From the IMG/VR virus record IMGVR_UViG_3300028103_000018, positions 1 to 61,387 of that record: 61,387 nt of DNA. The stretch is one strand, 5' to 3'. A program made the position numbers and the translations under genes. This document shows positions 1-9,100 of this stretch, piece after piece. The DNA comes from a virus. A model generated the notes under the pieces. The model saw only the letters and a list, made by a program, of their open reading frames with translations, was not told the DNA's origin and searched no databases. Within the stretch, counting starts at the first letter, position 1; each line of letters opens with the position of its first letter.

Positions 1-14
1 GACGGAAGCAGAGT
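1..14. repeat. Terminal direct repeat, left copy (circular closure)
   Basis: The 14 bases gacggaagcagagt open the window and are identical to its last 14 bases (61374-61387). An open reading frame is continuous across the overlap, which fits a circular or circularly permuted genome cut at an arbitrary point rather than true long terminal repeats. Confidence 0.85.
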
Positions 15-181
15 TCCAGGCAAGCATGGTGAAGGGAGGGTATGTCGAGAAGCGGTTCGGCATCCCAATGAAGTGCCAAGCAAACTACTGCGGGGTGGCA
101 CAACAGTGCGACCAGAAGCAGAGCGAGAAGTTGTACCAGATTCTAGGACGAAAGGATCCAGATGACCAATACGGGGACTAG
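1..181 (+). CDS. PD-(D/E)XK exonuclease, C-terminal part (continues from 60625)
   Basis: Reading in the frame that enters from the right end of the window gives about 59 residues ending at the TAG at 179-181. The tail carries cysteines (KCQANYCGVAQQC), reminiscent of the C-terminal Cys cluster of Cas4/AddB-type iron-sulfur nucleases. With 60625-61387 it makes one protein of about 308 residues. Its last 20 bases overlap the start of the ERF gene, so exonuclease and annealing protein are translationally coupled, as in phage recombination pairs. Confidence 0.8.
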   Translation, partial: TEAEFQASMVKGGYVEKRFGIPMKCQANYCGVAQQCDQKQSEKLYQILGRKDPDDQYGD

Positions 182-857
182 CAATATCACGAAGGCCATC
201 CTCAAGGTGATGAGCGGTGTGTCGTTCGTACAGAAGGCCGGGAAGAACGAGTTCCACGGCTACAAGTATGCGACAGAGGGGGATGCCCTTGCGGCACTGC
301 GCCCTCACCTGATCGAGAACGAGCTTGTCATCATCTCCGATGTGATCGAGCATACTTCTCCTGACGAGTTCGGCAACACGACCGTGAAGGTGCAGTACAG
401 AATCCTGCACTCCAGCGGTGAAGAGATCGTTTGCCACTTCGTTGGGTGCGGCAACGACCGCTCCAGTAAAGGTGCGGTTGGGGACAAGGGCGTATACAAG
501 GCGCTGACCGGAGCGAACAAGTACTTCCTGCTCAAGACGTTCCAGCTTGAGACTGGCGACGACCCCGAGCGGGACGAGATCAGCGCCGACAAGGGCGGGG
601 ATTACGTTGTCCCTCAGCGCCAGAAGAAAGCGCCGGAGCCCAAGCCCCAGGCGCAAGAGCAGGATGCGCCGGGGATTGATGTGGATGCCTTTCTCTCGCA
701 GGTCAAGGAAGAGCTTGAGCACTGCGGGACGAAGGATGAAGTGAAGCAAGTTTGGCGGCGCTATCAGAAAGAGATCGGCGTCATCAAGGTAAGTTTTGCG
801 GACAGGGAGCAAGAGGTAGTCTCCGTGTTCGCCAACGCAAACAAGCAAGCCAAGTAG
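162..857 (+). CDS. erf: ERF-family single-strand annealing protein
   Basis: The 231-residue protein has the ERF signature over roughly residues 15-135: a helix then FHGYKYATEGDALAALRPHL, and a conserved GDKGVYKALTGANKYFLLKTF segment followed by GDDPE. ERF proteins bind ssDNA and anneal complementary strands during phage recombination and genome circularisation. The C-terminal 90 residues are a charged, proline-rich linker and a short helical tail. The start overlaps the exonuclease stop by 20 nt, and an ssDNA-binding-like gene follows, giving a recombination cassette. Confidence 0.88.
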   Translation: MTNTGTSNITKAILKVMSGVSFVQKAGKNEFHGYKYATEGDALAALRPHLIENELVIISDVIEHTSPDEFGNTTVKVQYRILHSSGEEIVCHFVGCGNDRSSKGAVGDKGVYKALTGANKYFLLKTFQLETGDDPERDEISADKGGDYVVPQRQKKAPEPKPQAQEQDAPGIDVDAFLSQVKEELEHCGTKDEVKQVWRRYQKEIGVIKVSFADREQEVVSVFANANKQAK

Positions 858-869
858 GAGATAACTCAC

Positions 870-1145
870 ATGGAAAAGAACTACACCGACAGTGGCATTC
901 TGTTCGTCAACAAGACACAGAACGACAAGGCCCCTGCCTTCAAGGGTGACATCGAGTTGAGCGCCGAGGTTGTGAAGTACCTCGTGGACAACCTGAAGGG
1001 CGGCAAGCCTGCCAAGCTGGACCTTGCCGGGTGGAACCGGACTAGCACCAAGGGTACGCAGTTCATCAGCCTGAAGGCGTCGAAGCCGTACGTTCGTGAC
1101 GGTGCGCCTGCTAACAGGTCTGCCTCGAAGAACCCTTGGGAATAG
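870..1145 (+). CDS. Small ssDNA-binding-like protein
   Basis: A 91-residue protein 12 nt after erf, with GGAGAT a few bases before the ATG. The pattern GILFVNK...KAPAFKGDIEL...LDLAGWNRTSTKGTQFISLKASKPY resembles small phage OB-fold proteins that sit beside ERF/RecT genes, and the C-terminus is polar and ends in NPWE. A role in coating ssDNA is inferred from this similarity and from position; no catalytic motif is present. Confidence 0.5.
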   Translation: MEKNYTDSGILFVNKTQNDKAPAFKGDIELSAEVVKYLVDNLKGGKPAKLDLAGWNRTSTKGTQFISLKASKPYVRDGAPANRSASKNPWE

Positions 1146-1195
1146 CGGAGGCATGAACTATGCTGGTCACCCAGCAATACATGGAGGAATAATAT

Positions 1196-2050
1196 ATGCT
1201 GGTGGGAGATGCTTGGGAGATTTACAGGAGAGAATGTAGCGACGACATTCTCTTCTGGAATCGACAGAGACTGGCGCATGAACATCTAAAGGCGCTGGAC
1301 GGGATTGCCATTGAAAGCCTGAAGCCCTCTGTTGTTCGAGAGGCGCTGAAGGGATTGTCGAAGTATTCCAGCAGCACCCTGCGCCGGGATCTTCAGGCAC
1401 TGAATGCGGCAATCAATACCTGCCGGAAGCTGGGGCTGATCACGCATCAGCCCTACATTCCGATGCCAAAGGAGTCAGCGCCACGGAAACAGTTCGCTAC
1501 CTGGGAACAGATGCGAATGATTCTCGACGGCGCTGATCACTACGAACCGTGGATGAAGACACTGGCAATGCTTCTCTGTTACACGGGACAGCGGATGGGG
1601 ATTATCATGCGCCTGACTTGGGGCGAGATCGATCTCCAGAACCAGACGATCTGGTATAGCGCCAAGAGAAGCAGTAGGCAGAAGGGTGCGCTGGATGTCT
1701 CTATGAATGCGGAACTCTATGCGTACCTGTGGAACCTACGGCAACAGCTTGGGTATCCGGCTGACAACAGACTCGTGGTAAGCGACGAGCATGGTCGGCG
1801 TCCTGGGTCACCCAACTATTGGTGGCGCAAGTTGCTCACCTCAGTCGGGCTGGACAAGTCCTTCAGTCCACACATTATGCGGCACTCTGTTGCTACGAAC
1901 TTGGTTCGTGAGGGGGTGCCGTTGATCAAGGTCAGCAAGTTGCTGGGACACTCCAGCACTGCCATAACCGAGCGAGTTTACGCCAAGTTCTCGCCGGGAT
2001 TCACGAGGGATGCAGTCGATGCTATCAGGCCGCGCAGTTCTGGCAATTGA
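1196..2050 (+). CDS. int: Tyrosine recombinase / integrase
   Basis: The 284-residue protein has an N-terminal SAM-like core-binding region (about 1-95) and a catalytic domain with Arg133 (TGQRMG), a candidate Lys157, the HxxR box His226-Arg229, His252 (LLGHSS) and nucleophile Tyr262 (ERVYAKF). All catalytic positions are visible, so it should be active in strand exchange. It lies inside the recombination operon rather than next to an obvious attP or excisionase; the excisionase-like genes are at 42-45 kb. It could integrate the phage or resolve genome multimers. A Shine-Dalgarno GGAGG lies about 8 nt before the ATG. Confidence 0.9.
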   Translation: MLVGDAWEIYRRECSDDILFWNRQRLAHEHLKALDGIAIESLKPSVVREALKGLSKYSSSTLRRDLQALNAAINTCRKLGLITHQPYIPMPKESAPRKQFATWEQMRMILDGADHYEPWMKTLAMLLCYTGQRMGIIMRLTWGEIDLQNQTIWYSAKRSSRQKGALDVSMNAELYAYLWNLRQQLGYPADNRLVVSDEHGRRPGSPNYWWRKLLTSVGLDKSFSPHIMRHSVATNLVREGVPLIKVSKLLGHSSTAITERVYAKFSPGFTRDAVDAIRPRSSGN

Positions 2051-2501
2051 TCCAGGCCCAGTGCAATCTGCCTACGCCATCATCCGGCGCAAGGACTTGT
2101 ACGTCGAGGACTTTGGGATCCTGGAGAACAAGAAGCTGATCGACACCATGCAGTACATCTGTCAGGATGTCAACATTGACATAGCTGTGGAGATGATTGC
2201 ATCATATGGCATGGCAGTAGGTGCCACAGTGTTTGAGACGTGTGTGTGGATCGGGAGAATACTTCAATCTCTCGATCCTCACAGCCTGAGAAGCACTCGC
2301 GTGTATCGCAAGGACGTGAAGATGAATCTCTGCGGAGCTACGAAAGCCAAGGATGCAAACATCCGGCAGGCCATCATCGACCGATACTCCGCGCTGTACG
2401 GAGAGAACTGTACGAAAAAGAACGGGATGCTGTACAAGGTGTCGAAGGATGCCTGGGCGGCAATAGCCGTAGGATTAACCGCAATCGATAAGGAGATGTG
2501 A
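2019..2501 (+). CDS. RuvC-like Holliday junction resolvase
   Basis: About 160 residues with an RNase H fold signature: the first acidic strand VLAIDPGPVQSAYAII, a second acidic residue in IAVEMIASYGMAVG, a basic KAKDANIRQAIIDRY helix, and a final acidic SKDAWAAIAVGL. This is the pattern of phage RuvC-family resolvases that cut four-way junctions before packaging. ATG 2010 is an alternative start, but GAGGG lies 9 nt before ATG 2019. The gene overlaps the recombinase by 32-41 nt. Confidence 0.72.
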   Translation: MLSGRAVLAIDPGPVQSAYAIIRRKDLYVEDFGILENKKLIDTMQYICQDVNIDIAVEMIASYGMAVGATVFETCVWIGRILQSLDPHSLRSTRVYRKDVKMNLCGATKAKDANIRQAIIDRYSALYGENCTKKNGMLYKVSKDAWAAIAVGLTAIDKEM

Positions 2502-2502
2502 C

Positions 2503-2715
2503 ATGGAGATCATCGCGCTGTGTGCGCCAATTGTTATCGGGGTCCTCGTGCTGAAGTATTACCACAAGATCCCCTCGCGTGAGATGATGTGGCACCGTGG
2601 TGCTGCGTGGTGTGCCGCGAACCGTGACGCCTGTGTTCTCCGCAAGCAGCGGAAGCAGGAGTACCTGAAGATGAACGCGCCGGAGGTGGATGATGCAGCC
2701 AGCGCCAAAGCCTAA
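2503..2715 (+). CDS. Small membrane-anchored protein, unknown
   Basis: A 70-residue protein starting directly after the resolvase stop. Residues 1-20 (IIALCAPIVIGVLVLKYY) form one hydrophobic segment, followed by a basic region with two cysteines. It looks like a single-pass inner-membrane protein; the function is unknown. It overlaps the next gene by 26 nt. Confidence 0.5.
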   Translation: MEIIALCAPIVIGVLVLKYYHKIPSREMMWHRGAAWCAANRDACVLRKQRKQEYLKMNAPEVDDAASAKA

Positions 2716-3085
2716 CGATACCCAGCCGATCCACGAGCAGGTGATCGAAGACATCAAGCGCCGGGCAGAAGTGGGGAAACAGAACTACGGCACCTATCTC
2801 CAGGTCAACAACGGCAGGGATTCACTGCTGGATGCGTACGAGGAGGCGCAGGACAAGGCGCTATACCTGAAGCAAGCGATCCTGGAGCGAGATGCTCTTG
2901 TTATGGAGCTGGAGGTTGCGCGGGAGGAGTTGCGGCGGCTGACCCAGGCCAACGCCGATCTTCGCAAGGAGCGCGACCGGGCGGTAGCCGAGGCGCAGAG
3001 GCAGGACGGCGTGGCAAAGGGGCTGCGGAAGGAGCGCGACCAACTCGCCGCCGCCATCGACGCGGCAAGGAAGGAGGCGAAGTGA
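2690..3085 (+). CDS. Coiled-coil phage protein
   Basis: 131 residues. The N-terminal half has a pattern recurring in phage accessory proteins (RRAEVGKQNYGTYLQVNNGRD, then LLDAYEEAQDKALYLKQAI), a helical module found next to nucleotide-metabolism genes. Residues 70-131 are a heptad-rich coiled coil (ELRRLTQANADLRKERDRA...). The role is unknown; an all-alpha MazG-like relation is only a guess. It overlaps its neighbours on both sides. Confidence 0.55.
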   Translation: MMQPAPKPNDTQPIHEQVIEDIKRRAEVGKQNYGTYLQVNNGRDSLLDAYEEAQDKALYLKQAILERDALVMELEVAREELRRLTQANADLRKERDRAVAEAQRQDGVAKGLRKERDQLAAAIDAARKEAK

Positions 3086-3366
3086 CGCAAACTCATTCAC
3101 TGAAAACACTTCCCCAGTACTGGGATGCGGTTAAACGCGGAGACAAAACCTTTGAGGTCCGGCGCGATGATCGCGGCTTTCAAAAGGGCGACATCGTCGA
3201 ACTTGTGCGGACGGAGTATCTTCCAGATCCAAGAAATCCCACATTTGGGAGCAAGGAAATGTCTACGCTCAGGTTCCAAATCGGATACATCCTTACTGGT
3301 GGGCAATGGGGAATTGAGCCGGGGTATGTGGTTCTCGCCCTGCATCCAGTTACGGAGGCCCAATGA
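3082..3366 (+). CDS. DUF3850 / ASCH-like protein
   Basis: 94 residues starting at GTG, overlapping the previous stop by 4 nt (GTGA). The sequence HSLKTLPQYWDAVKRGDKTFEVRRDDRGFQKGD followed by a beta-rich part with GYVVLAL matches DUF3850, a small PUA/ASCH-like beta barrel proposed to bind RNA. It is common among phage accessory genes, and its target is unknown. Confidence 0.72.
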   Translation: MTQTHSLKTLPQYWDAVKRGDKTFEVRRDDRGFQKGDIVELVRTEYLPDPRNPTFGSKEMSTLRFQIGYILTGGQWGIEPGYVVLALHPVTEAQ

Positions 3367-3731
3367 CCCCCGCAGAGAAGACGCGGATGCTCGCGGAGCG
3401 GGTGATGGGGTGGCGGGTTCACTTCCGCAACACCGCGCTGTATGTGCCGATGGAGCAAGAGCATAGTGCTGGTTCGCTCAAGGTTGCCGCCCGCATATCT
3501 GACTGGTCCCCCCTCACCAACCTCTCCCACGCGGGCGAGGTGCTGGAGGCGATGGCGAAGAACGGGTGGCACGCGGTTATGCTTTGCCCTGCCAACGGAC
3601 GGCACTACTGCGATTTCTACCGTGGCCCAATGACGAATCGCGATGCTCCTCCCAATGGGCACGAGAGTTTATCTGCCGCCATCTGCCACGCCGCGCTGCT
3701 GGCCGAGGGAGTGAAGGAGGAGGAACTGTGA
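3363..3731 (+). CDS. Phage ABA-sandwich-like protein
   Basis: 122 residues, overlapping the previous stop by 4 nt. The opening LAERVMGWRVHF, the middle WSPLTNLSHAGEVLEAM and the end SLSAAICHAALLA match the general pattern of small phage proteins assigned to an alpha-beta-alpha sandwich family. No catalytic site is evident. Overlap with the next start (1 nt) implies translational coupling. Confidence 0.5.
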   Translation: MTPAEKTRMLAERVMGWRVHFRNTALYVPMEQEHSAGSLKVAARISDWSPLTNLSHAGEVLEAMAKNGWHAVMLCPANGRHYCDFYRGPMTNRDAPPNGHESLSAAICHAALLAEGVKEEEL

Positions 3732-4060
3732 TGGACAGAAATGAAGTGCTGGCCGCATTAAGCCGGGCTGAGGTGGACTACGTGAGGGTTCAGTCCGAGA
3801 CTAAAACTGTCTGGGAATTTCAAGAGGCTGAATGGAAAGCAAAGGCTCTACGCGCCGCCGCCGAGATCATCCGGGCCAGCGGGTGGAGGCCGATTGTGGA
3901 GGCTCCGGAGAAGAAGCAGCTTTTGGTCGGTGAGTGGGTAGATGAGTATTGGGACACTAGCTTGGTTTATGAAAAGGAGGTGGGTATTTATTGCGGCTAC
4001 ACCCACTACCTGCCCGAGCCCGAGCCGCCCGCGCGGGAGGTGCCCAATGATGGCGAGTGA
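3731..4060 (+). CDS. DUF551-like protein
   Basis: 109 residues from ATG 3731, preceded by AGGAGGAACTGTG. The N-terminal half is helical (a ring of Ala/Arg around LRAAAEIIRASG). The C-terminal half WRPIVEAPEKKQLLVGEW...YCGYTHYLPEPEPP has the W...P...VLV...THW-x-P-x-P-x-P pattern of DUF551, a short domain common in phage accessory genes. Function unknown. Confidence 0.5.
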   Translation: MDRNEVLAALSRAEVDYVRVQSETKTVWEFQEAEWKAKALRAAAEIIRASGWRPIVEAPEKKQLLVGEWVDEYWDTSLVYEKEVGIYCGYTHYLPEPEPPAREVPNDGE

Positions 4061-4274
4061 GCTGCGGGAGTTGGCTCGCGAAGTGCGCGAGGCTGATTTG
4101 TACAACGACAAGTTCGCCCAAGCCGCCGAGATCATCGAACTGATCGCGTGGGCGGAGGAGAACCATGTTGGAGTTGAGCGTGCTGATGGTTGGAATGTGT
4201 TCTTTTCCGGGAAATGGTATGTAGGCGACACCCTCATCTACACACTACGGCGGGCGAAAGAGGCGAGCAAGTAA
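4047..4274 (+). CDS. Small hypothetical protein
   Basis: About 75 residues starting at ATG 4047 or ATG 4050, inside the end of the preceding gene. It has two amphipathic helices (SELRELAREVREADLYNDKFAQ, then AAEIIELIAWAEENH) and a C-terminal beta-like part. No family recognised. Confidence 0.45.
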   Translation: MMASELRELAREVREADLYNDKFAQAAEIIELIAWAEENHVGVERADGWNVFFSGKWYVGDTLIYTLRRAKEASK

Positions 4275-4651
4275 TGGCCGCGCCTAAAGCAACACACTGC
4301 CGCCACTGCGGGCTGGGCGGAGAACTTTACAAGGGCGCTCACCGCAAGTGCCACGGCGAATACTGCCGCCGAATGGCTGCGACTTCGACGAGTTGCATCA
4401 GGTCGCGCAGATCGCCGCGTGGCGGGCTCCGCTGCATCAGCAGGGATCCGCTGCGAAGCGTGCGATCATCGACCATTGTCGGCGGCAAACCCACAGCCGC
4501 CGCACTCGCGGCATCCCGCACCGCGCGCTGGAGTGGCAGGAGCGGGCTGGCGTCGACCACACCGCGCGGCTGGCCGTGTCGCGGGCGCTTGACCGACTGC
4601 CCGAGCGGCTGCGCGGGAAGAGAGCAAATCCAAGAATGGAGAATGGAATGA
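4274..4651 (+). CDS. Zn-ribbon N-terminus, probably frameshifted
   Basis: The first 35 residues look genuine: CRHCGLGGELYKGAHRKCHGEYC is a Cys4-type zinc finger. After about residue 36 the frame becomes Arg/Ser-rich and looks like an off-frame reading, while the -1 frame (4348 onward) becomes protein-like with sigma-factor features. The probable original gene is zinc finger plus sigma-like domain, split by a frameshift near 4370-4385 or by a sequencing error. Confidence 0.4.
   Translation: MAAPKATHCRHCGLGGELYKGAHRKCHGEYCRRMAATSTSCIRSRRSPRGGLRCISRDPLRSVRSSTIVGGKPTAAALAASRTARWSGRSGLASTTPRGWPCRGRLTDCPSGCAGREQIQEWRME
4348..4650 (+). pseudogene. Sigma-70-like fragment fused in frame to dUTPase
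   Basis: About 100 codons in frame with the downstream dut gene and with no stop between them. The fragment FDELHQVAQIAAWRA followed by AKRAIIDHCRRQ resembles sigma region 2, and SRALDRLPERLRG resembles the start of region 4. The usual region 4 HTH that should follow is missing and dUTPase begins instead. I read it as a truncated remnant, most likely joined to dut by a deletion. GTG 4348 could initiate a natural fusion, which is less likely. Confidence 0.4.
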
Positions 4652-5100
4652 TCGTCAAACTCAAGACAACAAGTGCATCGGTTAAGATCCCCGTCTACGC
4701 ACACGGGGCTATGGAAGACGCAGGCATGGACCTGTACGCTGACGAGGAGGTGTTCCTGCGCCCCAACGAGCCGCAGGTGGTGAAGACCGGGCTACACATC
4801 GAGCTCCCCCCTGGATGCGAAGCGCAGATCAGAAGCCGCTCTGGTCTGGCTCTGAAGCATGGTATCGTAGTCCTCAACTCTCCCGGCACAATTGATCCGG
4901 CATACCGTGGGGAGGTCGGAGTGATCCTCTGCTGGAATGGATACAAGCAGATCGGAGATCAGCCGTTCGTGATCGAGAAGGGCATGCGGGTTGCCCAGAT
5001 GGTGCTGTCCAAGTACGAGCCTATCGCCTTCGAGCAGGCGCAGAGTTTATCGGAGTCCTCTCGTGGCTCCGGCGGTTTTGGTTCTACCGGAGTCCGGTAG
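4648..5100 (+). CDS. dut: dUTP diphosphatase
   Basis: From ATG 4648 (AATGGA upstream) the product is 150 residues and contains all five trimeric dUTPase motifs in order: AGMDLYADE, SRSGLALKHG, NSPGTIDPAYRGEVGV (with the catalytic Asp), KGMRVAQMV, and the glycine-rich SRGSGGFGSTG arm. It hydrolyses dUTP to dUMP plus pyrophosphate, limiting uracil in phage DNA and feeding thymidylate synthesis by the ThyX encoded at 45 kb. The reading frame is open upstream into a sigma-like fragment. Confidence 0.93.
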   Translation: MIVKLKTTSASVKIPVYAHGAMEDAGMDLYADEEVFLRPNEPQVVKTGLHIELPPGCEAQIRSRSGLALKHGIVVLNSPGTIDPAYRGEVGVILCWNGYKQIGDQPFVIEKGMRVAQMVLSKYEPIAFEQAQSLSESSRGSGGFGSTGVR

Positions 5101-5180
5101 ATCTTTAATGGTCAAGAGACCAAATCTAAATAGAAAGGAGAGAGGAATAGAGAACGCTACGCTAGACATCCACTGAGACT

Positions 5181-5199
5181 ACCCAGGTGACCCCTGGGT
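5181..5199. other. Hairpin in the dut-endolysin gap
   Basis: A perfect 7-bp stem ACCCAGG/CCTGGGT with a 5-nt loop, in the 148-nt gap between dut and the endolysin. It lacks a following T-run, so it is at best a weak terminator or processing site. The rest of the gap holds TACAAT at 5236-5241, 5 nt before the endolysin ATG. Confidence 0.4.
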
Positions 5200-5248
5200 T
5201 CACGGGAGGCTAGATGGCATCCTGTGTGCCGAGGGGTTACAATGTATT

Positions 5249-5677
5249 ATGCAAACGATACAGAGAAGCCCAGCGTGGATGGTGTCCAAGAACTTCAAGG
5301 TATCTGAGGTTGCTTGCAAACATTGCGGAAAGAACGGGATGAGCCAGGAGTTCGTAGATCTACTCCAGCAGTTCCGTGATTTCCTTGGAGCGCCAGTTGT
5401 AATTACCAGCGGTTATCGATGTGAGTTGCATCCTGTGGAAGTAACCAAGAAGGGAAGAGTTGGGCGGCACAGGATGGGAGTAGCGGTAGATATCCACAGC
5501 CCTGGCATGAGCCTGAAAGATCTCTACAGAAAGGTGGAGGAGTTCCGGCGCTTCCTTGGAGTTGGTGTGTCTATCGAGGGTGGATTTATACACTGCGACA
5601 AGAGGGAGACTAAAGCGAGATGGAAGTACTTGAACAACAAGGACGTACCGTGGGACGGAAGGTGGGAGACGCTGTAG
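5249..5677 (+). CDS. M15-family peptidase, endolysin
   Basis: 142 residues. The fold of a VanY/L-alanyl-D-glutamate-peptidase type endolysin is clear: SGYRC, then the zinc ligands His74 and Asp81 in GRHRMGVAVDIH, and the third ligand in GGFIHCD (His115). It cuts the stem peptide of peptidoglycan for host lysis. No signal peptide or membrane segment is present, so release would need a holin, which I cannot identify with certainty. A possible -10 (TACAAT) ends 7 nt before the ATG. Its 3' end overlaps the next gene by 58 nt. Confidence 0.85.
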   Translation: MQTIQRSPAWMVSKNFKVSEVACKHCGKNGMSQEFVDLLQQFRDFLGAPVVITSGYRCELHPVEVTKKGRVGRHRMGVAVDIHSPGMSLKDLYRKVEEFRRFLGVGVSIEGGFIHCDKRETKARWKYLNNKDVPWDGRWETL

Positions 5678-6111
5678 AAGAAGGGAAGTCTCTTCCGGCG
5701 CTGCTCAAGCCGATCAGGATTGTGATAAACGATCCGTCGTTTCCTATTACTATGTTCGTGAAGAACGAATCCGGGGACATGCTTCTGAGCAAGACAGCAA
5801 GCAAGGACCTGTATCGAGTGGCGCAGCAGATCTCGAAGCAGATCAAGTTCCTGCCGATAGAGGGAGTATCCCTCAGGGTCGAGTATCACGACCGGAACAA
5901 GCTGAAGGATTACTCTCTGCTGCTTGATTCTGTATTGAGGGTGCTATACCGTGCGTGCATAATCGAGTGCATGTCGAGCAACTCGGTTGAAGATATATCG
6001 GTTAAGCATGTAAGGGGTGATAGGCGCAAGGTTGTCATCAACATTACGCCTACCAGGGTGTCAGCGCCAGAGAAGCAGGCTACCGGAGTCGAAGAGGAAT
6101 CTCCTTCTTGA
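5620..6111 (+). CDS. Hypothetical protein, distant RusA-like pattern
   Basis: 163 residues starting inside the endolysin gene. The stretch PIEGVSLRVEYHDRN...LLLDSVLRVLYRACII...VEDISVKHV...KVVINI follows the order of elements in RusA resolvases, but the paired catalytic aspartates are not convincing, so this is a tentative fold guess. It ends 32 nt inside the converging virion gene. A RuvC-like resolvase already exists at 2019. Confidence 0.35.
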   Translation: MEVLEQQGRTVGRKVGDAVEEGKSLPALLKPIRIVINDPSFPITMFVKNESGDMLLSKTASKDLYRVAQQISKQIKFLPIEGVSLRVEYHDRNKLKDYSLLLDSVLRVLYRACIIECMSSNSVEDISVKHVRGDRRKVVINITPTRVSAPEKQATGVEEESPS

Positions 6112-9100
6112 ACTCCTGAGCTTCTTTCGCGAGAGAGATGATCTGCTGTTGAAGGTCGTTCAGTTCATCTCTCTTTTCACTCGGGGACAGGTCGGGGTCA
6201 GACTGGATCATTCTCTTGGCGCGATTCAGTTCCCTGATCTCTTCGACGATTGGCTTGACCTGTTCCCCAACTTCAGCCAAGGTGTAGAGTTCTTCTTCCT
6301 TCGCCTCGGATAGATCCCTTCCGCTTTCGGAGTATGCCTTCAGCGTGGTCACTGCCATCTTCGCGGCTTCGTCGATCATATACAGATCTTCGACAGCCTT
6401 CTTTCCGTCAGGAGACTTGAACAGGGGGCCAAGGATGGGCAGGAGATACGGCTCAGAGAACCTCAGCCTTTCCGGCGTCGGCGCTCCACTCCCCATGTCC
6501 AGCACCCTGCCAACTACGTCGGCAATATATGCACCATTTGTTCCGAAGTATCCACGGATGAGGTGGTCAACCATCACAGGCGAGACCGGAAGAGGCGTTT
6601 CCGCTGCGGCCTTGCCTGCCAGTTTGGCAACCCCGGTAGTGTATTCGGTGTAGCGATCTTCCGGCAGCAGGCTGGCGAGGTACTGATTCTCAATCGGCCT
6701 CTGGGTGTAGAAGTCGAAGTTCGCCATGGCCTCAACAGCAGGCAGTGCAACCTGCGGGATGGGGTTGAACGATAAGGTATCCAGCACTGCTCTCTTCATC
6801 GCGTCAACCAACTCAGCGCCATCAGAGCGCCCAAGCACCATGGTGACCATTCTCTCTGGCAGCATCTTGCTGACAATGCCGAGTTCCTGGGGGATGGGGA
6901 ACTTGATAGCCGTACCCTCACGGACTCCAGGGACAAAGTCGATTGGCAGGAACAGGTTGGAATCCCGCTCTTCGTCGGTGGCATTGACCCAGGCCGGATG
7001 GTCCGACATGAGCAGGGCATAGATCGAAGACAACCCCATGAAGTACAGGAACCTAGTAACAGCCGCCTTCTTCATCTCGGAGCTAGCTTGGTTCGGCATC
7101 ATCTTCTCGCCCCTCATGGTCCGATAGAAGACATCTAGGCCCTGGATTCTGGCGTTGAAGAACGGGATCAGCGACATAGCAATCTGGAGACCACGGGAAC
7201 TTCCCTTGCGAGAGAAGTTGATGGTTTCCATGGCGGCGAACAGCGCCTCCGCTCGATCACCAGTCTTAGCCAGGACATCCTGATAGACCTTGGTTCTCGT
7301 GCTGGATTCCGAGATCTCAGCGGCACGTTCAAGGGTGTCGTACAACTTAGAGAGGGCGCTCTTCTGCTCCTCCCCGATCTCTTGCCGGATAGCCCTGGCA
7401 ACCTCAGACAAGCTCTTCTTCCTCAGGCCAGAGCTAGAGATGCCAGCCGACTTCAGCGCCCTGAACTCAGGAGAGTTCTTGTATGCCATCTCGATTCCCT
7501 TGAACATCTCTTTAGCCGGGGGCGTGAGATTGTTCCCAAATCGGCCAAGCGTCCATGCCTGGAGGGTGTCTCTAATCGTGTTCCTGATGATGAAGGTCGG
7601 AGACAGGGTTGTGCCTCTACGGAGAGCCTCGGTAGCCAACGCCATGCCCTTGAGAACGTCCTGGACAGGGAAGCCGGATTCAGCCACAGCGTTATACAGA
7701 GACTCATCTCTGACTTCATAGTGCTTCTTGACGCCATTCTCTCGAATGGTTATCACATTGGCACCCTGGGCAGCATCTCCCGGCTTGTCGATTGGCTTCA
7801 TATAGCCAGTCAGCACGCCGTCTCTGGCAACCTTTCTTGCGGAGAAGTTCTTCGCGGCAGTGCCTACCATGTAGTAGGTGTTGGCGACGATGTTCTCAAT
7901 CGCATCATTGACAGAGAGGTCTCGGCCAGTCAGCCCCTTGGGATTCGAGAGGTTGGTGACCTGAGAGTTCATCTTCGGCGCATCGACCTCTCCAGTATCG
8001 ACCGTCCCGTCCTGCGTCTTGATCGTAGGAATACGGTAGAACGGGATGTAGAACGAAGACTTCCAGGCTTTCGCCTCTCCCACAGAGATGAACCCACTCT
8101 TGCGGAGGATATCTACTAGGTTGTCGTTGTACTGCTTGAAGTTCTTGATCTCTGCGTCTATGTCTTTATCGTTGACCCACCTGTCGTATTCACGATTGAC
8201 ATCCTGTTCGGAGATCGTGCCGCCAGGATCCTTGTTAGCGGCCTTTAGATCTCTGTACCTTTTGGCGTAAGCAAAGTTGAAGAACGCATCGAGCTTGCCC
8301 TTCTCTTTCAGGCGCTGGAAGATCTTGAGCGGAGCTATTTCAGGGTTGTCGGCAGCGAGAAGGATACTTCCCTCCAGCTTGAAGCCGCCAGTTTCAAGGC
8401 CAGTCAGCGCCATGTCCTGGGCTTTGTCCATGAACAGGAGAGAGTGATACGAACCTTCTGCGGCGCTAAGGAACCTCTTGTCGCCAGTCTTGGAGTAGGC
8501 TTCAATCGCCATCAAGCGAACTGGATCATACCTGTCCACCATCTTCTGCCTGGAGAGGTTGTCTTTGAAAGTGTCTTTGATCTTGTCAATGATTCCCTTG
8601 GGCTGCTTCTTTACAAAGAACGGGGTGACAGCGCCGGAACCCTGGGGATTGGCGAGGGGATCGTTCTTGACCGCTTGGGATTGAGAGGGTGCGAGTTCTG
8701 CTTTGCCGGGAGTGGCAGTTTTTTCAACTGATTTAGCCGTGGCCTGAGTTACCGGGCCTGCCACGGCGGGAGCAGTAGCGCCAGTCTCGATAGACTTCCT
8801 GGCCTTGTCGGAGATGTAGCGGGACTTGCCAACCCTGACAATATCCCCACTGCTCATCATTCGCTTGATGATCCCATCCACATCTTCCGGCGCGATGTCG
8901 AGATCTTGGATCAGGTACTGCTGGGGGTTCTTGATCGGAGTCTTCCGGTCGAACTTCGAGGCTAGACCAGAGAGCGCCTTCTGATACTTCTCGTCAGCGG
9001 CCTCTTCTTCCTCCCCGTATACCTTGGTCTCTACTTCTACATCCTGCTGCCCGCCAACGCGAGGAGAGACCTCCTTCATGCCAACACGCTTCACCTTACC

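Noticed and set aside
5181-5199. Rho-independent terminator after dut
   Set aside because: Good stem but no T-run on either side; kept only as a hairpin.
7382-8119. Long + strand frames opposite the virion operon (also 15465-16679, 33759-35054, 18546-19412)
   Set aside because: They are antisense shadows of strongly supported - strand genes, without recognisable domains or ribosome sites.
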